This document shows positions 8,979 through 18,513 of a DNA stretch of 64,000 nt, piece by piece. Source of the stretch: an uncultured Rhodopila sp. (GTDB lineage: Bacteria; Pseudomonadota; Alphaproteobacteria; Acetobacterales; Acetobacteraceae); assembly GCA_903932145.1 (NCBI GenBank), contig CAIZFE010000065.1:62001-126000 (forward strand). The letters are read 5' to 3'. The position numbers and the translations under genes were made by a program. Numbering within the stretch: position 1 is the first letter of the stretch; every line of letters begins with the position of its first letter. The notes beneath the pieces were generated by a model that worked only from the letters and a program-made list of their open reading frames with translations, made no database searches and was not told the DNA's origin.

Positions 8979-8994
8979 TGGCATGCCCTTTGCG
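8979..8994 (+). promoter_or_regulatory. Sigma-54 (-24/-12) promoter for the BMP ABC operon
   Basis: TGGCATGCCCTTTGCG keeps GG-N10-GC and the TGGCA.G...TTGC core, about 100 bases before the start at 9091. An inverted repeat (8954-8966) lies just upstream and could be a regulator or IHF-proximal site. Confidence 0.7.
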
Positions 8995-9090
8995 TAACCA
9001 TTTCCAGGTTCGGGCTATCGCCAACCCGAATCCGATGCGCCGTGCCGGTTGATGCGCAACGGACATCATCTCGCGAATTGGGGGAAAAGC

Positions 9091-10215
9091 ATGCCTGTTT
9101 CCACAGCCCTGTCACGACGCCACCTATTGCAAAGTACCGCCGGGGCCGCCGGCCTCGCCGCGGTCGGCCTGTCCGCACGCGAAGCGCAGGCGGCGAAAGA
9201 TCTTGTCGTGGGCTTTATCTATGTCGGCCCGAAAGACGATTACGGCTACAATCAGGCGCATGCCGAAGCAGCAGCGATGCTGAAGAAGATGCCCGGCGTG
9301 AAGATCGTCGAGGAAGAAAAAGTTCCCGAAACCGATGACGTCTCCAAAACCATGGAGAGCATGATCAAGCTGGATGGCGCAACACTGCTATTCCCCACCA
9401 GCTTCGGCTACTTCGACCCGTACATGCTGAAAATGGCGGCTAAGTATAAGAGTGTCGAGTTCCGCCACTGCGGCGGCTTGTGGCAAGCAGACAAGCACCC
9501 GATGAATACGGGTTCGTATTTCGGCTATATCGGCATGTGCCAGTATCTGAACGGGATCGCCGCGGCGCACGCGACGAAAACCAAGAAGATCGGTTTCATC
9601 GCGGCCAAGCCAATCCCTCAGGTCCTGATCAACGTCAACAGTTTTGCGCTTGGGGCGCGGTCGGTTGACCCGACCATTACGACGTCGGTGATTTTCACCG
9701 GTGAATGGTCGATGCCGGTGAAAGAGGCGGAAGCCACCAACAGCCTGATCGGCCAGGGTATCGATGTCGTCACCTGCCATGTCGATGGTCCGAAGGTCAT
9801 TATGGAAACGGCGGAGCGCCGTGGCATCTACACCTGTGGATACCACGCCGATCAGTCCAAGCTGGCACCGAAGGGCTATCTGACCGGCGCCGAATGGAAT
9901 TGGATCACCGTCTATAAGCAGTTCATCGCCGATGCCCAGGCTGGCAAGCCCATTCCGAACTTCACCCGTGGCGGCCTGGCGGAAGGCTTCGTGAAGATGT
10001 CCCCTTTTGGACCGGCTCTACCCGAAGCCGGCCGCAAGAACGTCACGGCCGTCAAGGCGGAGATCATGAAAGGCGGTTACTCGGTATTCAAAGGGCCGTT
10101 GAAGGACAACAAGGGCAACGTCGTCGTTGCGGCCGGCAAGTCTCTGCCGGAAACCGCGATCGAGCTGGAATCATGTAATTATCTCGTGGAAGGGGTCGTT
10201 GGCTCAATCGGATGA
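9091..10215 (+). CDS. BMP-family ABC transporter substrate-binding protein, Tat-exported
   Basis: 374-residue periplasmic binding protein of the Bmp/PnrA (Med) family, which binds nucleosides and similar small molecules. The N-terminus has a twin-arginine signal (SRRHLLQ followed by a hydrophobic stretch to AQAA). Mature motifs include VVGFIYVGPKDDYGYNQAH and GFIAAKPIPQVLINVNSF, typical of the family. The ATG at 9091 is preceded by GGGGGA at good spacing; upstream in-frame starts lack a site. It leads a five-gene operon with overlapping stops and starts. Tat export suggests folding before export; the ligand is unknown but the locus points to a purine-derived or ureide compound. Confidence 0.9.
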   Translation: MPVSTALSRRHLLQSTAGAAGLAAVGLSAREAQAAKDLVVGFIYVGPKDDYGYNQAHAEAAAMLKKMPGVKIVEEEKVPETDDVSKTMESMIKLDGATLLFPTSFGYFDPYMLKMAAKYKSVEFRHCGGLWQADKHPMNTGSYFGYIGMCQYLNGIAAAHATKTKKIGFIAAKPIPQVLINVNSFALGARSVDPTITTSVIFTGEWSMPVKEAEATNSLIGQGIDVVTCHVDGPKVIMETAERRGIYTCGYHADQSKLAPKGYLTGAEWNWITVYKQFIADAQAGKPIPNFTRGGLAEGFVKMSPFGPALPEAGRKNVTAVKAEIMKGGYSVFKGPLKDNKGNVVVAAGKSLPETAIELESCNYLVEGVVGSIG

Positions 10216-11291
10216 ACACCCTGATCGCGGCGACCGATCGCTGGTATCCCCTCCGCCGTTCGGCGGAGGCGGTGCTGGCACCTCTGGTGGCTCTGATCGG
10301 CGCGGCGGTGCTGTTTTCGATCTTCCTATTGTTTCTGGATGCGTCGCCGCTGGATTTTCTTGATCTGGTCTGGCGTGGCGCCTTTGGAAGCTCGTTTTCA
10401 TTACAGAATACTGTGCAGCGGGCAGCACCTTTGCTGTTGACCGCGTTGTGCGTCGCTATTCCGGGTCAGCTCGGTTTGGTGATCATCGGTGGCGAGGCGG
10501 CGGTCGTGCTGGGCGGTCTTGCCGCCACTGTCGCGGCGCTGCCGTTGATCAATACCAGCCCGATCGTGGTCTGGGCGGCGATGGCGGTCGCCGGGTCGGC
10601 AATGGGGGCGTTCTGGATTGGCATCAGCGGTTGGCTAAAGGCGAAGCTGAACGTTAATGAAACCATCGCGAGCCTGGTCCTGGCCTACGTGGGACTGGCT
10701 CTGTTCAATCATTTCGTCGAGGGTTTGCTGCGCGATCCGGCCAGCCTGAACAAGCCGTCCACCTACGGCATCGGCGACGACAACATGCTGGGCACCGTGC
10801 CCTGGTTCGATGTGCATCCGGGATTGCCGGTCGGTATCGTTGCCTGTGTGTTGTGCTGGGTGCTGATTTATCGCACCAGCGTTGGATTTGCCTGCCGCGT
10901 GACTGGCGGCAATATCCGAGCGGCCCAGTTGCAGGGACTGCCGGTGACGAAGCTGATTTTGCTGGCGTGTGCGATCGGCGGCGGCTGCGCGGGACTTGCC
11001 GGCGCGATTCAGGTCGCGGCGGAGTATGGCCGGGCGAATGCGTCCTTGAATGCCGGGTTTGGCTATACGGGTATTTTGATTGCGTTTTTGGCGCGGTTCA
11101 ATCCCCTGGCGATCATACCGATGGCGATCCTGTTGGGCGGGCTTGGTGCAGCCGGAGGGCTTTTGCAGCGGCGCATGGGCTTGCCGGATGCGACGATCCA
11201 GGTGTTGCAAGGGCTGATCTTCGTTTCGATCCTGGCCAGCGATACGTTGTATGGACGGTTCCGCTGGTTCCAGCCGGGAGCAACGACATGA
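10212..11291 (+). CDS. ABC transporter permease, BMP/nucleoside-type (first)
   Basis: 359-residue inner-membrane permease of the BPD_transp_2 family (ribose/nucleoside type), with around 8-10 hydrophobic segments and the signature NVNETIASLVLAYVGLAL that marks the first permease of BMP systems. The start overlaps the binding-protein stop (ATGA at 10212-10215), indicating translational coupling. It pairs with the next permease to form the membrane channel. Confidence 0.92.
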   Translation: MNTLIAATDRWYPLRRSAEAVLAPLVALIGAAVLFSIFLLFLDASPLDFLDLVWRGAFGSSFSLQNTVQRAAPLLLTALCVAIPGQLGLVIIGGEAAVVLGGLAATVAALPLINTSPIVVWAAMAVAGSAMGAFWIGISGWLKAKLNVNETIASLVLAYVGLALFNHFVEGLLRDPASLNKPSTYGIGDDNMLGTVPWFDVHPGLPVGIVACVLCWVLIYRTSVGFACRVTGGNIRAAQLQGLPVTKLILLACAIGGGCAGLAGAIQVAAEYGRANASLNAGFGYTGILIAFLARFNPLAIIPMAILLGGLGAAGGLLQRRMGLPDATIQVLQGLIFVSILASDTLYGRFRWFQPGATT

Positions 11292-12205
11292 TGGACTCGG
11301 TCGGCACGGTTCTGTTGGCGATGTTGGCTGGCAGTTTGCGGGTTAGCACGCCGTTCTTGTTCGTCAGCCTGGGCGAGTGCCTGACCGAAAAATCGGGACG
11401 CATCAATTTGGGGAATGAGGGCGTTCTCGTCCTCGGGGCGATGGTTGCGTACGCAACGTCCTACGAAACAGGCAGTCCGTGGGCCGGGGTACTGGCGGCA
11501 GCGGTGGCGGGATTGCTGCTGGGCGCGCTGCACGGCGGCGTTTGTTCGCTGGCCAGGGTAAACGATGTCGCGATGGGCATTGCCATTATGCTGGCCGGGA
11601 CCGGGATCGCGTTCTTTTTCGGCAAACCATACGTGCAACCGAGTGCAACGTTATTGCCGGGTATTCCGGTCGGATTTTGGTCGGACAATGCCCAGGTGCG
11701 TAATGCGTTGCTGGTGTGTCCGTTGTTCCTGTTGGGGATCGCCGCGGCGGTGGCACTGCATTGGTGCTTCAACGCAACCCGGGTCGGGCTTCGCATCCGC
11801 ATCGTCGGCGACAGTCAGGACGCTGCCCTGGCGCTGGGTTTGCCGATCGACCGCACCCGGTTGCTCGCCACGGCTTTTGGCAGTGCGCTGGCCGGTATCG
11901 GCGGCGCGTTTTTGTCTTTGTATTACCCCGGAAGCTGGAATGAAGGACTGTCGTCCGGCCAGGGATTGATGGCGGTGGCGCTGGTGGTGTTCTCGCGGTG
12001 GAACCCGATCAACTGCATTTATGCCTCGTTGCTGTTCGGCGCCGCCGGAGCATTGGGACCGTCGTTGCAAACCGTGGGCATCACCTGGGGGTATTACCTG
12101 TTCTACGCGGCGCCTTATATTGTCACATTGGTTGTGTTGATCCTCACCGCTCGGGGTGGCCGGTCCTTGCGCGGCATGCCCGGGCAATTATCGATTGGAC
12201 GGTGA
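11288..12205 (+). CDS. ABC transporter permease, BMP/nucleoside-type (second)
   Basis: 305-residue BPD_transp_2 permease. The family-typical opening is present: [20 protein letters not shown] followed by [16 protein letters not shown]. The ATG at 11288 overlaps the first permease stop by 4 bases; the frame is open further upstream but that is read-through of another frame inside the first permease. It is followed 2 bases later by the biuret hydrolase-like gene. Role: second half of the import channel. Confidence 0.92.
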   Translation: MMDSVGTVLLAMLAGSLRVSTPFLFVSLGECLTEKSGRINLGNEGVLVLGAMVAYATSYETGSPWAGVLAAAVAGLLLGALHGGVCSLARVNDVAMGIAIMLAGTGIAFFFGKPYVQPSATLLPGIPVGFWSDNAQVRNALLVCPLFLLGIAAAVALHWCFNATRVGLRIRIVGDSQDAALALGLPIDRTRLLATAFGSALAGIGGAFLSLYYPGSWNEGLSSGQGLMAVALVVFSRWNPINCIYASLLFGAAGALGPSLQTVGITWGYYLFYAAPYIVTLVVLILTARGGRSLRGMPGQLSIGR

Positions 12206-12207
12206 AC

Positions 12208-12885
12208 ATGGCAACAATCGCATCCGATCCGTATCCCTGGCCCTTTGATGGGTCGCTGTCGCCCGGTAATACGGCATTGATCGTCATCGACATGCAGACC
12301 GATTTTTGCGGCGTTGGTGGGTATGTCGATACGATGGGCTACGATCTGTCGCTGACTCGCGCCCCGATCGGGCCGATCAGTGCGGTTTTGGCGGCGCTGC
12401 GACCGAAGGGCTTCACGATCATCCATACACGGGAGGGTCACCGGCCAGACCTGTCCGACCTTCCCGCCAACAAACGCTGGCGCTCCCAACGGATCGGCGC
12501 CGGCATCGGCGATCCCGGCCCGTGCGGCCGCATTCTGACGCGCGGCGAACCGGGGTGGGAGATCATTGCCGAACTTTCCCCCCTGCCCGGTGAAATCATC
12601 ATCGACAAACCGGGCAAAGGCAGCTTCTACGCGACCGATCTGGAACTGATCCTGCGCACCAAGGGCATCACGAACATTATCCTGACCGGGATCACAACCG
12701 ACGTCTGTGTCCACACCACGATGCGTGACGCTAACGACCGTGGGTTTGAGTGCCTGCTGCTGGCGGATTGTTGCGGTGCCACCGATCCGGGGAACCATAC
12801 CGCCGCGTTGCACATGATCAAGATGCAGGGTGGTGTGTTCGGCGCCGTCAGCGATAGCGCGACGTTCCTGGCGGGATTGGCATGA
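12208..12885 (+). CDS. Biuret hydrolase-like cysteine hydrolase (copy 2) inside the ABC operon
   Basis: 225-residue isochorismatase-superfamily hydrolase, very like biuret amidohydrolase (biuret to allophanate plus ammonia). Triad: D28 (VIDMQTDF), K134 (IIDKPGKG), C167 (TTDVCVHTT), separated by 106 and 33 residues. The blocks [36 protein letters not shown] and ADCCGATD match what I know of the biuret hydrolase family. It starts 2 bases after the permease stop and its TGA overlaps the ATG of the ATPase gene, so it is embedded in the transporter operon: the compound imported is probably its substrate or precursor. Biuret is the best guess; carboxybiuret or another ureide remains possible. Confidence 0.85.
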   Translation: MATIASDPYPWPFDGSLSPGNTALIVIDMQTDFCGVGGYVDTMGYDLSLTRAPIGPISAVLAALRPKGFTIIHTREGHRPDLSDLPANKRWRSQRIGAGIGDPGPCGRILTRGEPGWEIIAELSPLPGEIIIDKPGKGSFYATDLELILRTKGITNIILTGITTDVCVHTTMRDANDRGFECLLLADCCGATDPGNHTAALHMIKMQGGVFGAVSDSATFLAGLA

Positions 12886-14396
12886 CTCACGCGATTGGCG
12901 TCGAGGCGATCGGCATCGGCAAGCATTTTGGCAGTTTTCACGCGTTGTCGGATGTTTCGCTGAAAGTCCGGCCGGGCAGTGTGCACGGACTGTTGGGCGA
13001 AAACGGCGCCGGCAAATCGACACTGGTGAAATGTCTGTTGGGCTACTATCAGGCCGACGCGGGCAGCTTCGTCGTCGACGGCCGTGAAGCCACGATCGCG
13101 CGCCCCGCCGACGCGGATGCGTTGGGCCTCGGCATGGTCTATCAGCATTTCACCTTGGTGCCGTCGATGACGGTGGCCGAAAACCTGGTTATGTCTCGCC
13201 GGAATGTTCCGGGTGTTATCAACTGGCGCACCGAAATCGACGGACTGACGCAGTTCATGCAGCGTATGCCGTTCAAAGTGCCGCTGAATGCTGTCGTCGG
13301 AAACCTCGCCGCCGGAGAGCGGCAGAAGACTGAGATCATTAAACAGCTTTATCTGGAACGTAAATTTCTGGTTCTGGACGAGCCGACATCCGTTCTGACT
13401 CCACAGGAAGCGACCGAGATGCTCGGTCTGGTACGTGGGCTGGCGCATTCCGGCGCACTGACGATCGTGATCATTACGCATAAGCTGAAAGAAGTCGCGG
13501 CGTTCGTCGATGACGTCACGGTTCTGCGCCGAGGCCGCATGGCGGGCACCGGTGCGGTAAAGGATCTCGGCCCCACCGACCTGACGGCCATGATGATCGG
13601 GGAGCCGCACGCCCCCAAGGACCCGGAACGAAAAGGCACGCCAACCAGCGAGGCTCGGCTAGCAGTGACCGCGTTGCGCACGGCCGACGATGGCGGACGC
13701 AAGGGATTGTCGATCGATTCGCTGACGGTGCGAGCCCACGAGATCGTCGGTATCGCCGGTGTGTCAGGGAATGGGCAGAAAGAACTGGTGGAGGTCCTGG
13801 GCGGACAACGACCATACGCATCGGGCAGCGTCATGGTCGATAACGAACCTTATTTCGCGACCCGCGAGCAGTCGCAGGCACACGACGTCCGGGTATTGCC
13901 GGAGGAACCGTTACGCAACGGCTGCGTGCCGCCGATGACCGTGGTGGACAATCTCAATCTTCGTAGTTTCGACACCGGTGCGAAGAAATCCTGGCGATGG
14001 TGGCTGGACCGCGCCGGCATGGCGGCTCGCGGACAGTCGATGATCGCGGCCTATGGTATTCGGACGCCGTCTCCTCAGGCACCAATCGGCGTTTTGTCGG
14101 GCGGAAACGTGCAACGATGCGTGCTGGCACGCGAACTGGACGGTGATGTCCGGTTGTTGATCGTGGCAAATCCTTGTTTTGGGCTGGATGTGAAGGCTGT
14201 GGCGGAAACACGGGCGCGGATCATGGCCGCCCGCAACAGCGGGACGGCGGTTCTGCTGATCTCGGAGGATTTAGACGAGATCCTGGAACTCGCGGACCGG
14301 ATCGTTGTAATGCACGATTCCGCTGTCGTGCATGAAATGCCAGCCGCGGGGGCCGATCCGCAAGAAATCGGTCGCCATATGCTTGGACATCATTAG
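12882..14396 (+). CDS. ABC transporter ATP-binding protein with two nucleotide-binding domains (BMP/nucleoside type)
   Basis: 504-residue duplicated ATPase that powers the BMP importer. Domain 1 has Walker [10 protein letters not shown], a divergent signature ([11 protein letters not shown]) and Walker [12 protein letters not shown]. Domain 2 has a degenerate P-loop ([10 protein letters not shown]), a full LSGGNVQR signature and [12 protein letters not shown] as Walker B, the usual asymmetry of ribose- and nucleoside-type ATPases. It is last in the operon and overlaps the hydrolase gene by 4 bases; more often the ATPase follows the binding-protein gene. A strong hairpin lies downstream. Confidence 0.93.
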   Translation: MTHAIGVEAIGIGKHFGSFHALSDVSLKVRPGSVHGLLGENGAGKSTLVKCLLGYYQADAGSFVVDGREATIARPADADALGLGMVYQHFTLVPSMTVAENLVMSRRNVPGVINWRTEIDGLTQFMQRMPFKVPLNAVVGNLAAGERQKTEIIKQLYLERKFLVLDEPTSVLTPQEATEMLGLVRGLAHSGALTIVIITHKLKEVAAFVDDVTVLRRGRMAGTGAVKDLGPTDLTAMMIGEPHAPKDPERKGTPTSEARLAVTALRTADDGGRKGLSIDSLTVRAHEIVGIAGVSGNGQKELVEVLGGQRPYASGSVMVDNEPYFATREQSQAHDVRVLPEEPLRNGCVPPMTVVDNLNLRSFDTGAKKSWRWWLDRAGMAARGQSMIAAYGIRTPSPQAPIGVLSGGNVQRCVLARELDGDVRLLIVANPCFGLDVKAVAETRARIMAARNSGTAVLLISEDLDEILELADRIVVMHDSAVVHEMPAAGADPQEIGRHMLGHH

Positions 14397-14453
14397 AGCA
14401 GGCGACGAAACCGGACGAACTGCCCGGGTCCTCAACTCATCACCAACGCCGAC

Positions 14454-14481
14454 GTCCGCGCCTCTAACGTCAGGCGCGGAC
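14454..14481. terminator. Hairpin between the ABC operon and glnS
   Basis: Perfect 10-base-pair stem GTCCGCGCCT / AGGCGCGGAC with an 8-base loop in the 127-base gap between convergent genes. No U-tract follows, so termination may be bidirectional and imperfect. Confidence 0.6.
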
Positions 14482-14523
14482 GACAACGGAATCAAATCGT
14501 CCGGCGTTGAAAAAAGGCGTTAA

Positions 14524-16215
14524 CTACGCCTTCGCCTGAACCTTGGCCCAGGTGTCACGCAGCCCAACCGTGCGGTTGAATACCGGCTGTCCCGGTTTTG
14601 AATCCAGGTCCAGAGCGAAGTAGCCGGAGCGTTCGAACTGCACCGCTTCGCCGATCGGTGCGTCGAGCAAGGCGGGTTCCACCAAACAGCCGGACAGAAC
14701 CTCCACCGAGTCTGTGCTCAGGTCCGCCAGCGGGTCACCATAGGCGCCGGGATCGGGACGATTGAACAAGTGCGAATACAGCCGCACCTCGGCCGGCACC
14801 GCGTCGGCCGCGGCCACCCAGTGCAGCGTCGCCTGCACCTTGCGGCCATCCGGAGAATTGCCGCCCTTCGACGCCGGATCGTAGGTGCAGCGCAGGGCGA
14901 TGACGGTTCCAGTCTCGTCCTTCACGACTTCGCGGCAGGTGACGAAGTAGGCGTAGCGTAGGCGGACTTCCTTGCCGGGCGACAGCCGGTAGAACTTCTT
15001 CGGCGGGTTCTCCATGAAGTCTTCCTGCTCGACATAGATCTCCCGCCCGAACGTAATCGGGCGCAGACCGGCGTCGGGGTTGTCCGGATGGTTGCGCGCT
15101 TCCAGCGTTTCTGTCTGGCCTTCCGGGTAGTTCTCGATGATCAGCTTCAGCGGCCGCAGCACGGCCATGCGGCGCGGGGCGACCGGGTTCAGCGTGTCGC
15201 GGATCGCGGAGTCCAGCATGGCGACATCCACGGTGCTGTAGGCTCGGGCGACGCCGACACGACCGATGAATTCCCGTAACGCCACCGCCGGGACACCGCG
15301 ACGCCGGATCCCGGCGATGGTCGGCATACGCGGATCATCCCAACCCGAGACGTGCTTTTCCGTCACCAGACGCGTCAGATGACGCTTCGATAGCACTGTA
15401 TAGCTGACGTTCAGACGCGCGAATTCATACTGCCGGGGGCGGGATGGAACCGGCAGATGATCCAGCAGCCAGTCGTACAGCGGCCGGTGGTCCTCAAACT
15501 CCAGGGTGCAGACGCTGTGCGTGATGTGCTCGATCGCGTCCGACTGACCATGAGCGTAGTCGTAGGTCGGGTAGATGCACCAGGCGTCGCCAGTGCGCGG
15601 GTGGTGCGCGTGCAGAATGCGGTACAGCACCGGATCGCGCAGATTCATGTTCCCCGAGGCCATGTCGATCCTGGCGCGCAGCACCCGGGTGCCGTTGGGG
15701 TATTCGCCGGCCCGCATGCGGCGGAACAGGTCGAGGTTTTCCTCCACCGACCGGTAGCGGAACGGGCTGTTCTGGCCGGGTTCGGTCAGGGTGCCACGCT
15801 GGGCCCGCATCGCTTCCGGCGCCGTGTCATCGACATAAGCATCACCGGTTTGGATCAGGTGTTCCGCCCAGGCGTAGAGCTGCTCGAAATAATCCGAGGC
15901 GTAGTACAGGTGCTCGCCCCAGTCAAAACCAAGCCATTTGACGTCGTTCTGAATGGAGTCGGCGAAGAGCTGCTCTTCCTTCACCGGATTGGTGTCGTCG
16001 AACCGCAGATGACACGCGCCACCAAGCTCGCGGGCGATGCCGAAATTCAGGCAGATCGACTTGGCATGGCCGAGATGCAGGAAGCCGTTCGGCTCCGGCG
16101 GGAAGCGCGTGACCACGGATTGGGTGCGGCCCGAGTCAAGGTCGCCCTGGACGATGTCGCGAATGAAATCGCGTCCCGCTTCGGCTGTCGTTGAGGTCGT
16201 CTCGGTATCCACCAT
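14524..16215 (-). CDS. glnS: Glutaminyl-tRNA synthetase
   Basis: 563-residue class I aminoacyl-tRNA synthetase charging tRNA-Gln with glutamine in the cytoplasm. The HIGH-type motif is PPEPNGFLHLGHAKS near residue 45, and the KMSKS loop appears as VLSKRHL, as usual for GlnRS. The ATG at 16215 (MVDTETTS) starts the conserved protein; the frame runs a further 80 codons upstream with no family similarity. It stands alone on the reverse strand, separated from the binding-protein gene by about 150 bases. Many alphaproteobacteria lack GlnRS and use the amidation route, so its presence is a useful taxonomic hint. Confidence 0.96.
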   Translation of the reverse strand: MVDTETTSTTAEAGRDFIRDIVQGDLDSGRTQSVVTRFPPEPNGFLHLGHAKSICLNFGIARELGGACHLRFDDTNPVKEEQLFADSIQNDVKWLGFDWGEHLYYASDYFEQLYAWAEHLIQTGDAYVDDTAPEAMRAQRGTLTEPGQNSPFRYRSVEENLDLFRRMRAGEYPNGTRVLRARIDMASGNMNLRDPVLYRILHAHHPRTGDAWCIYPTYDYAHGQSDAIEHITHSVCTLEFEDHRPLYDWLLDHLPVPSRPRQYEFARLNVSYTVLSKRHLTRLVTEKHVSGWDDPRMPTIAGIRRRGVPAVALREFIGRVGVARAYSTVDVAMLDSAIRDTLNPVAPRRMAVLRPLKLIIENYPEGQTETLEARNHPDNPDAGLRPITFGREIYVEQEDFMENPPKKFYRLSPGKEVRLRYAYFVTCREVVKDETGTVIALRCTYDPASKGGNSPDGRKVQATLHWVAAADAVPAEVRLYSHLFNRPDPGAYGDPLADLSTDSVEVLSGCLVEPALLDAPIGEAVQFERSGYFALDLDSKPGQPVFNRTVGLRDTWAKVQAKA

Positions 16216-16367
16216 GTATCCGGCTCCAGCTATGCGTCCCGATATAGGTGTCCAGCCTGGCGTATTCAGGGGCCGGATCTTGATCGGGGGGCACCTGATA
16301 CACAACTGGCGGGGGTTTGGCGACTGTCGCGGAAGAAGGTCGCTGACCTTCCCCCGCGATCGGTGGC

Positions 16368-17573
16368 CTATTTCCCAATCGGGCAGGCATCCTCGGATTC
16401 CGGACGCGCGGCATCTTCGGCAGGGATCGTGCGAATCAGATTGTAGTAATCCCACGGCCCCTTCGATTCCGACGGAGTTTTCACCTGGAACAGGTAGAAG
16501 TCGCGCATCACCCGGCCGTTGCGGCGGATGTGGACGTTCTTGCTCATGAAATCGTTGATCGGAATTTCCCGGATCTTCGCGGCCACGGCGGGACCATCCG
16601 TTGTGCCGGCAGCCGCGACCGCCTTCAGATAATGTGCCGTGGCGCTGTAAACCCCCGCCTGCACCATCGATGGCTTCTGCCCATGCATCCGTTCGGCGTA
16701 GCGCTTCGAAAAGGCCCGGGTCTCATCGTTCAGATCCCAGTAGAAACTTTCCGTCAGTTGCAGGCCCTGCGCGGTTTGCAGACCCAGGCTGTTGACGTCC
16801 GTGATGAACACCAGCAATCCCGCGAGCTGCTGCCCGCTTTTACCCAGGCCGAATTCATAAGCCTGCTTGATGGAGTTGGTCGTATCGGTCGCCCCGTTCG
16901 CCAGCCCGATGACCTTCGCGCCGGACGCCTGCGCCTGCACCAGATACGACGAGAAATCCGAGTTGTTGACCGGGTGAATCGCCTGGCCCAGCACTTTGCC
17001 GCCGTTCGCCTTCACGACCTCCATCGTGTCGTTGGCCAATGCGTGACCGAACGCGTAGTCGGCGGTCAGAAAGAACCAGGTATCGCCGCCACTCTTCACC
17101 ACCGCCGATCCCGTACCGCGCGCCAGCGCCACCGTGTCATACGTCCAGTGGAAACCGAACGGCGAGCACGCCTTGCCGGTCAGATCCGACGAACCCGGCC
17201 CGGAATACATCGCGATTTTCTGACGCTGCTTTGTGATCTCCTGCACCGCCAGCGCGACAGATGAGAACGGCATATCGACGATCATATCGACACCCTCGGC
17301 GTCGTACCAGCGTGTCGCAATGGAGGAGCCAATGTCGGCCTTGTTCTGGTGGTCGGCGAAGACGATTTCGATCTTCTTGCCGTTGATCGAACCACCGGCA
17401 TCCTCGGCCGCCATGCGCGCGGCGATGACCGAACCCTGGCCTGACAGGTCGGCATTCATGCCGGTTTGGTCATTCAGGACACCGATTTTGACCGTATCGC
17501 CACCCGCTTTGGATTCAGTGGCACTGGACAGGCAAAGCATGGCCGACAGCGCGGCCCCCAGGATCATGCGCAC
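16368..17573 (-). CDS. ABC transporter substrate-binding protein, branched-chain amino-acid (LivJ) type
   Basis: 401-residue periplasmic binding protein of the Peripla_BP_6 family. It has a Sec signal (ILGAALSAMLCLSSATESKA) and the family opening VKIGVLNDQTGMNADLSGQG, followed by the GSSIATRWYDAEGVDMIVD and FFLTADYAFGHALANDT blocks. The GTG at 17573 is preceded by AAAGGA 9 bases upstream; an ATG two codons later is the alternative. No permease or ATPase genes lie beside it, so it is an orphan binding protein here. Family members bind amino acids, amides or aromatic acids; the ligand cannot be told. Confidence 0.88.
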   Translation of the reverse strand: MRMILGAALSAMLCLSSATESKAGGDTVKIGVLNDQTGMNADLSGQGSVIAARMAAEDAGGSINGKKIEIVFADHQNKADIGSSIATRWYDAEGVDMIVDMPFSSVALAVQEITKQRQKIAMYSGPGSSDLTGKACSPFGFHWTYDTVALARGTGSAVVKSGGDTWFFLTADYAFGHALANDTMEVVKANGGKVLGQAIHPVNNSDFSSYLVQAQASGAKVIGLANGATDTTNSIKQAYEFGLGKSGQQLAGLLVFITDVNSLGLQTAQGLQLTESFYWDLNDETRAFSKRYAERMHGQKPSMVQAGVYSATAHYLKAVAAAGTTDGPAVAAKIREIPINDFMSKNVHIRRNGRVMRDFYLFQVKTPSESKGPWDYYNLIRTIPAEDAARPESEDACPIGK

Positions 17574-17625
17574 GAAAGACGTTCCTTTAGTTGATTGGAC
17601 GGCCCTATGGGCGCGTCGATGCCTA

Positions 17626-18513
17626 TTAAGCGGCGATGAGGGCGGCCTTGGCAAGCTTGGAACGGGCGCGCTCCCGATGCGCGGTATACAGGCCGCTGGC
17701 GATGATAATGCCAGCTCCGGTCAGCGTCCACGAGTCCGGTAGGTTGCCGAACACCGCGAAGCCGAGGCCCGTGACCCACAGCAACTGGCCGTAAAAGAAG
17801 GGTGCCAGCAGCGACGCGGGCGCCAGGCGGTGTGCCAAAATAATCAGCCATTGGCCGCCGGACGCCAAGACGCCCAGGATCAGCGACAGCAACAGTTGTT
17901 TCGGTGTCGGCCAGACCGCCACGAACGGCAGCCACGCGCTCAGGACGGCGGTACCGATGGCGGCGGACCACAGCACCGTGGTTTGCGGCGCGTCGGAGAT
18001 GGCGATCTTGCGGGTGATGATCAACGCCAACGCCCAGCAGAAGGCTCCCGCCACCCCGAACAGCGCGGCCGGTTGGAAGCCGCCCATACCCGGCCGCACA
18101 ACGATCAGCATCCCCAGCATGCCAACCCCGACGGCGGCCCAGCGGCGTGCGCCAACGATTTCGCCGAGCAACGGAATCGACAAAATGGTGACCAACAGCG
18201 GCGACAGAAAGCTGATCGTCGTCGCCTGGGGCATGGTCATCTGACGGACCCCATAGACGAAAAACAACGAAGACAGAACGACGCAAACGCCGCGCGTGAC
18301 CTGTAGGCCGGGATTGCGTGCCCTGACCGAGCGGCGCGGCAGGCGGCCGACCAGGATCATCGCCATGACCAGGAACAGGGCATAACGGATCCAGATGAAC
18401 TCAACGATCGGCAGACTGCCGCTGAGATATTTGGAGATTGTGTCGGAGGAGGCGAACAGCACGGTCGCGCAGACCGCCAGCACGATGGCCTTGAGTGGAT
18501 TGTCGGTGGGCAT
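17626..18513 (-). CDS. EamA-family (DMT superfamily) transporter
   Basis: 295-residue membrane protein with ten predicted helices arranged as two EamA repeats (about residues 5-140 and 150-280); TISKYLSGSLPIVEFIWIRY and FLSPLLVTILSIPLLGE are typical. Such carriers usually export metabolites or amino acids. It is upstream of the binding-protein gene on the same strand, with a 52-base gap, but no functional link is evident. The stop at 17626 leaves a basic C-terminal tail (RERARSKLAKA). Confidence 0.85.
   Translation of the reverse strand: MPTDNPLKAIVLAVCATVLFASSDTISKYLSGSLPIVEFIWIRYALFLVMAMILVGRLPRRSVRARNPGLQVTRGVCVVLSSLFFVYGVRQMTMPQATTISFLSPLLVTILSIPLLGEIVGARRWAAVGVGMLGMLIVVRPGMGGFQPAALFGVAGAFCWALALIITRKIAISDAPQTTVLWSAAIGTAVLSAWLPFVAVWPTPKQLLLSLILGVLASGGQWLIILAHRLAPASLLAPFFYGQLLWVTGLGFAVFGNLPDSWTLTGAGIIIASGLYTAHRERARSKLAKAALIAA

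Larger units (their letters stand above)
8593..9090. other. Divergent control region between the Tsx-like gene and the BMP ABC operon
   Basis: About 500 bases with no gene I can support. It contains two sigma-54 promoter matches pointing outwards (listed separately), an AT-rich stretch near 8890-8930, a perfect GCCC-TGCAT-GGGC inverted repeat at 8954-8966 and a TGAG-N7-CTCA repeat nearby. The spacing between the two promoters leaves room for shared enhancer sites, but I cannot name the activator. Confidence 0.55.

Noticed and set aside
15457-16194. Forward open frame opposite glnS
   Set aside because: Antisense shadow of a highly conserved synthetase with no similarity of its own.
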